Notes under the pieces: model-generated
Seen by the model: the letters and a program-made list of their open reading frames with translations, nothing else
The model's database searches: none
What the model was told of the DNA's origin: nothing
Assembly: GCA_017591395.1 (NCBI GenBank)
Contig: WEDG01007499.1
Coordinates: 44,911-108,910 of the forward strand
Reading direction: 5' to 3'
DNA: 64,000 bases
From: Schistocephalus solidus
Lineage: Eukaryota > Platyhelminthes > Cestoda > Diphyllobothriidea > Diphyllobothriidae
Translations under genes and position numbers: made by a program
Part shown: positions 62,318 to 64,000 of the stretch, one piece after another
Layout of the letters: every line of letters starts with the position of its first letter
Numbering within the stretch: position 1 is the stretch's first letter

Positions 62318-63764
62318 GTAAGTTGTAGCCTTTTACAAAACGACCTCAAAAGTATTCATTTCATCAATAGGAATAATTATGCCCTTCACCAAAAAATGTT
62401 TTTAAAGTTTATGGATTGTACTTATTTTTAAAAAAAAAACGTGACTGTTGCACGCACAAGCAAATGCTTGTTAAAAATGTAAATGTATGTAGAAATGCAA
62501 AAACCAATGGTTTGCAGTTTTGCGGATTGCAAATAATTGAAATTTAAATAAAATAAACGTCGACCGAAAGTCTTAATTTAAATATTAAAAAGTGCAAATT
62601 TATAAGAAAATAATTAAGTTATTAAGAACGCATCATGCTATTTTCTGAGTTTACGTTTATATTCGTTAGTAAAATTTTGAATTTTCTTCTTAAGTTAAGA
62701 GATGGCACCTCAGGGAATATCCCATGATAGTGGTGAAAGAATAGTTAAAAGGTCACTTTACAAAAAATCAATTTGTTTTCACTGATACATATTCGTGAGA
62801 ATATAAAAGAGAGTATAACAATTGTTGCACCTTTATTTTATCTCAAATATTTGTTTCAGGTGGTTTGAAATTACAGATCCTTACTATACAATACATATGC
62901 CTAAGGAAAAAAATATTTTGAATGTAAATTGTGTCCGAAGATTAGAAGAACACTGCATTTTTGTGTTAAATTTAAACGCATGTAAATCCTAAAGCTGATT
63001 AAAATGACGCATGCTACTTGTTTTGACATGTAAATATCAGTGTAGATATTCACTTCTATATATTTTATTGTAAGAGTACGCAATTGATTACATTTAAGTG
63101 GGGATTACAGTCTGTCGTCCAGCCGCATTACATTATTTAAAATGGCGCTGAGGATTTTACAAAATTCAAAAATTATATGGAGCAATATTGATCGTAACCA
63201 AACATGAAAACCTATTATTTACGGCTCCTAATTAAGACCATAAGCGAGTATATATAGTAACATTTCTTGAAAATTTTGTAGATAAGCCTAAAAATTAATT
63301 TTATTAACGATTATAATCAAAATAAATTTTTATCTGACAAATATACTGGCAGTATTTATACTAACAATGCGTAAAAAGTAGGTATTTGTTTAAAAGACAA
63401 ATAGTTCATCGTACAGCAAGAAAGTAAACTGTTAAAGATATTCTTTTTAATTGGGTAAACCCTTAAATACGTCAGGATGCTCTCACCTACAAAACTTGGT
63501 CAGTAATTCTTTCATGCTGATACATTTGGGACAAAAGCATCAATAACAAGTATGTTTAAATGCAAGCGTAGCTGCCAACTTTAAATAAAAATTCTAATAA
63601 TTCCTCAATAAAAAACTTCTAGTCTAAAAATTAAATCTTTCAGGATTAACCAGAAATGAGTCATATACACAAACCTTTAGTTAAGGGATCAATGGATTCT
63701 CAGTGTTATTTAAATTAACCTCAAATAGAAAATTATAGTTTTATAGAACGTTTCTATTGCCAAA

Positions 63765-63765
<1 letters not shown>
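62318..63765. other. AT-rich, probably intronic stretch
   Basis: It follows the donor of the CUB exon. One strong acceptor-like site lies at 62859, but I cannot assign a convincing exon after it. Confidence 0.35.

Positions 63766-63799
<34 letters not shown>
63766..63799. repeat. (TA)n microsatellite
   Basis: About 34 bases of TA lie next to the end of a tRNA-headed repeat copy, mirroring the arrangement at 50.13 kb. Confidence 0.9.
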
Positions 63800-63804
<5 letters not shown>

Positions 63805-63809
63805 GAACC

Positions 63810-64000
63810 GAAAAATACAAGGGAGACCGGAATGGCCATTTCTTGCTTATTAGCCGTCATCAGCCAGTCATACCCAATCCCAAGTGTGGCACACCTGGAA
63901 TTCGAACCCGCGACCTTTAGTATTTGAGTCGAAAGCTCTACCAATGAGCCAATGGCTCGTTGTTTTGTCGGTTGTGATCGGGAATATGATGATAGTGTGG
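63810..64000 (-). repeat. tRNA-headed hammerhead repeat, minus-strand copy running off the window
   Basis: Read on the minus strand it has 'CGATCACAACCGACAAAACA', a tRNA-like head at 63886-63959 with A box TTGGCTCATTGG and B box GGTTCGAATTCC, then 'GGGTATGACTGGCTGATGA' and the ribozyme segment, ending near the (TA)n. The head differs in detail from the copies at 49 kb and is closer to a tRNA consensus. The 5' part of the unit lies beyond position 64000. Confidence 0.75.
63825..63869 (-). ncRNA. Hammerhead-ribozyme-like segment, copy D (best core in this window)
   Basis: 45 nt on the minus strand: GACTGG, CTGATGA, C, GGCT, loop AATA, AGCA, A, GAAA, TGGCCATT, CCGGTC. Helix I (GACTGG with CCGGTC) makes six pairs including one G-U. 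CTGATGA, GAAA and the ATT triplet are all intact. The only clear damage is one base in helix II (AGCA in place of AGCC). Confidence 0.6.

Overview
This window looks like a gene-poor, AT-rich stretch of an animal nuclear genome. There is no dense tiling of long ORFs, no operons and no bacterial signals. What can be recognised is transposable-element debris, tRNA-derived repeats and two spliced exons of one extracellular-protein gene. The mix of Penelope-like retroelements (PLEs) and tandem tRNA-headed repeats carrying a hammerhead-ribozyme fold suggests a flatworm. From memory, the PLE proteins resemble those of diphyllobothriidean tapeworms; this is an inference and no search was run.

Layout. 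1-7.2 kb: nothing recognisable apart from a short GGA microsatellite. 7.2-18.7 kb: a PLE graveyard. It holds a C-terminal fragment at 7.2 kb, two RT-tail/GIY-YIG fragments head to head as a large inverted repeat (9.2-10.9 kb), a partial PLE of a different type (15.4-16.35 kb) and a nearly full-length but dead PLE (16.43-18.72 kb). The last two lie in the same orientation on the minus strand. Hammerhead-like motifs (CTGANGA plus a hairpin) lie near several of these copies. 21.4-25.2 kb: repeat fragments, an inverted pair of PLE-type hammerhead-like motifs, and three tandem 254-255 bp units, each with an 82-nt tRNA-like segment. 27.9-31.0 kb: a GC-richer repeat-like block whose pieces recur in degraded form near 36.5, 40.0 and 43.8 kb. 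31-49 kb: otherwise featureless AT-rich DNA. 49.2-50.13 kb: a compound array of a roughly 300-bp tRNA-headed repeat in both orientations, ending in (TA)n; another copy sits at 63.8-64.0 kb. 50.2-63.8 kb: AT-rich, intron-like sequence containing two plus-strand exons that together encode one CUB domain (59024-59204 and 62016-62317).

How the parts work together. The clearest host gene is a plus-strand CUB-domain protein, probably secreted or membrane-anchored, whose other exons lie in large introns or beyond the window. The most interesting signal is in the repeats. The tRNA-headed repeat carries a 45-nt segment with hammerhead-like helices and core: CTGATGA, a GGCT/AGCC hairpin, GAAA, a palindromic helix III and an ATT cleavage triplet. 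The copies at 49.24, 49.66, 49.97 and 63.83 kb all have the same 45-nt size, with some mutated positions. Such a tandem, pol III-promoter-bearing, ribozyme-containing repeat matches the architecture known for the schistosome SM-alpha element and for animal retrozymes. Most other open frames here look like chance.
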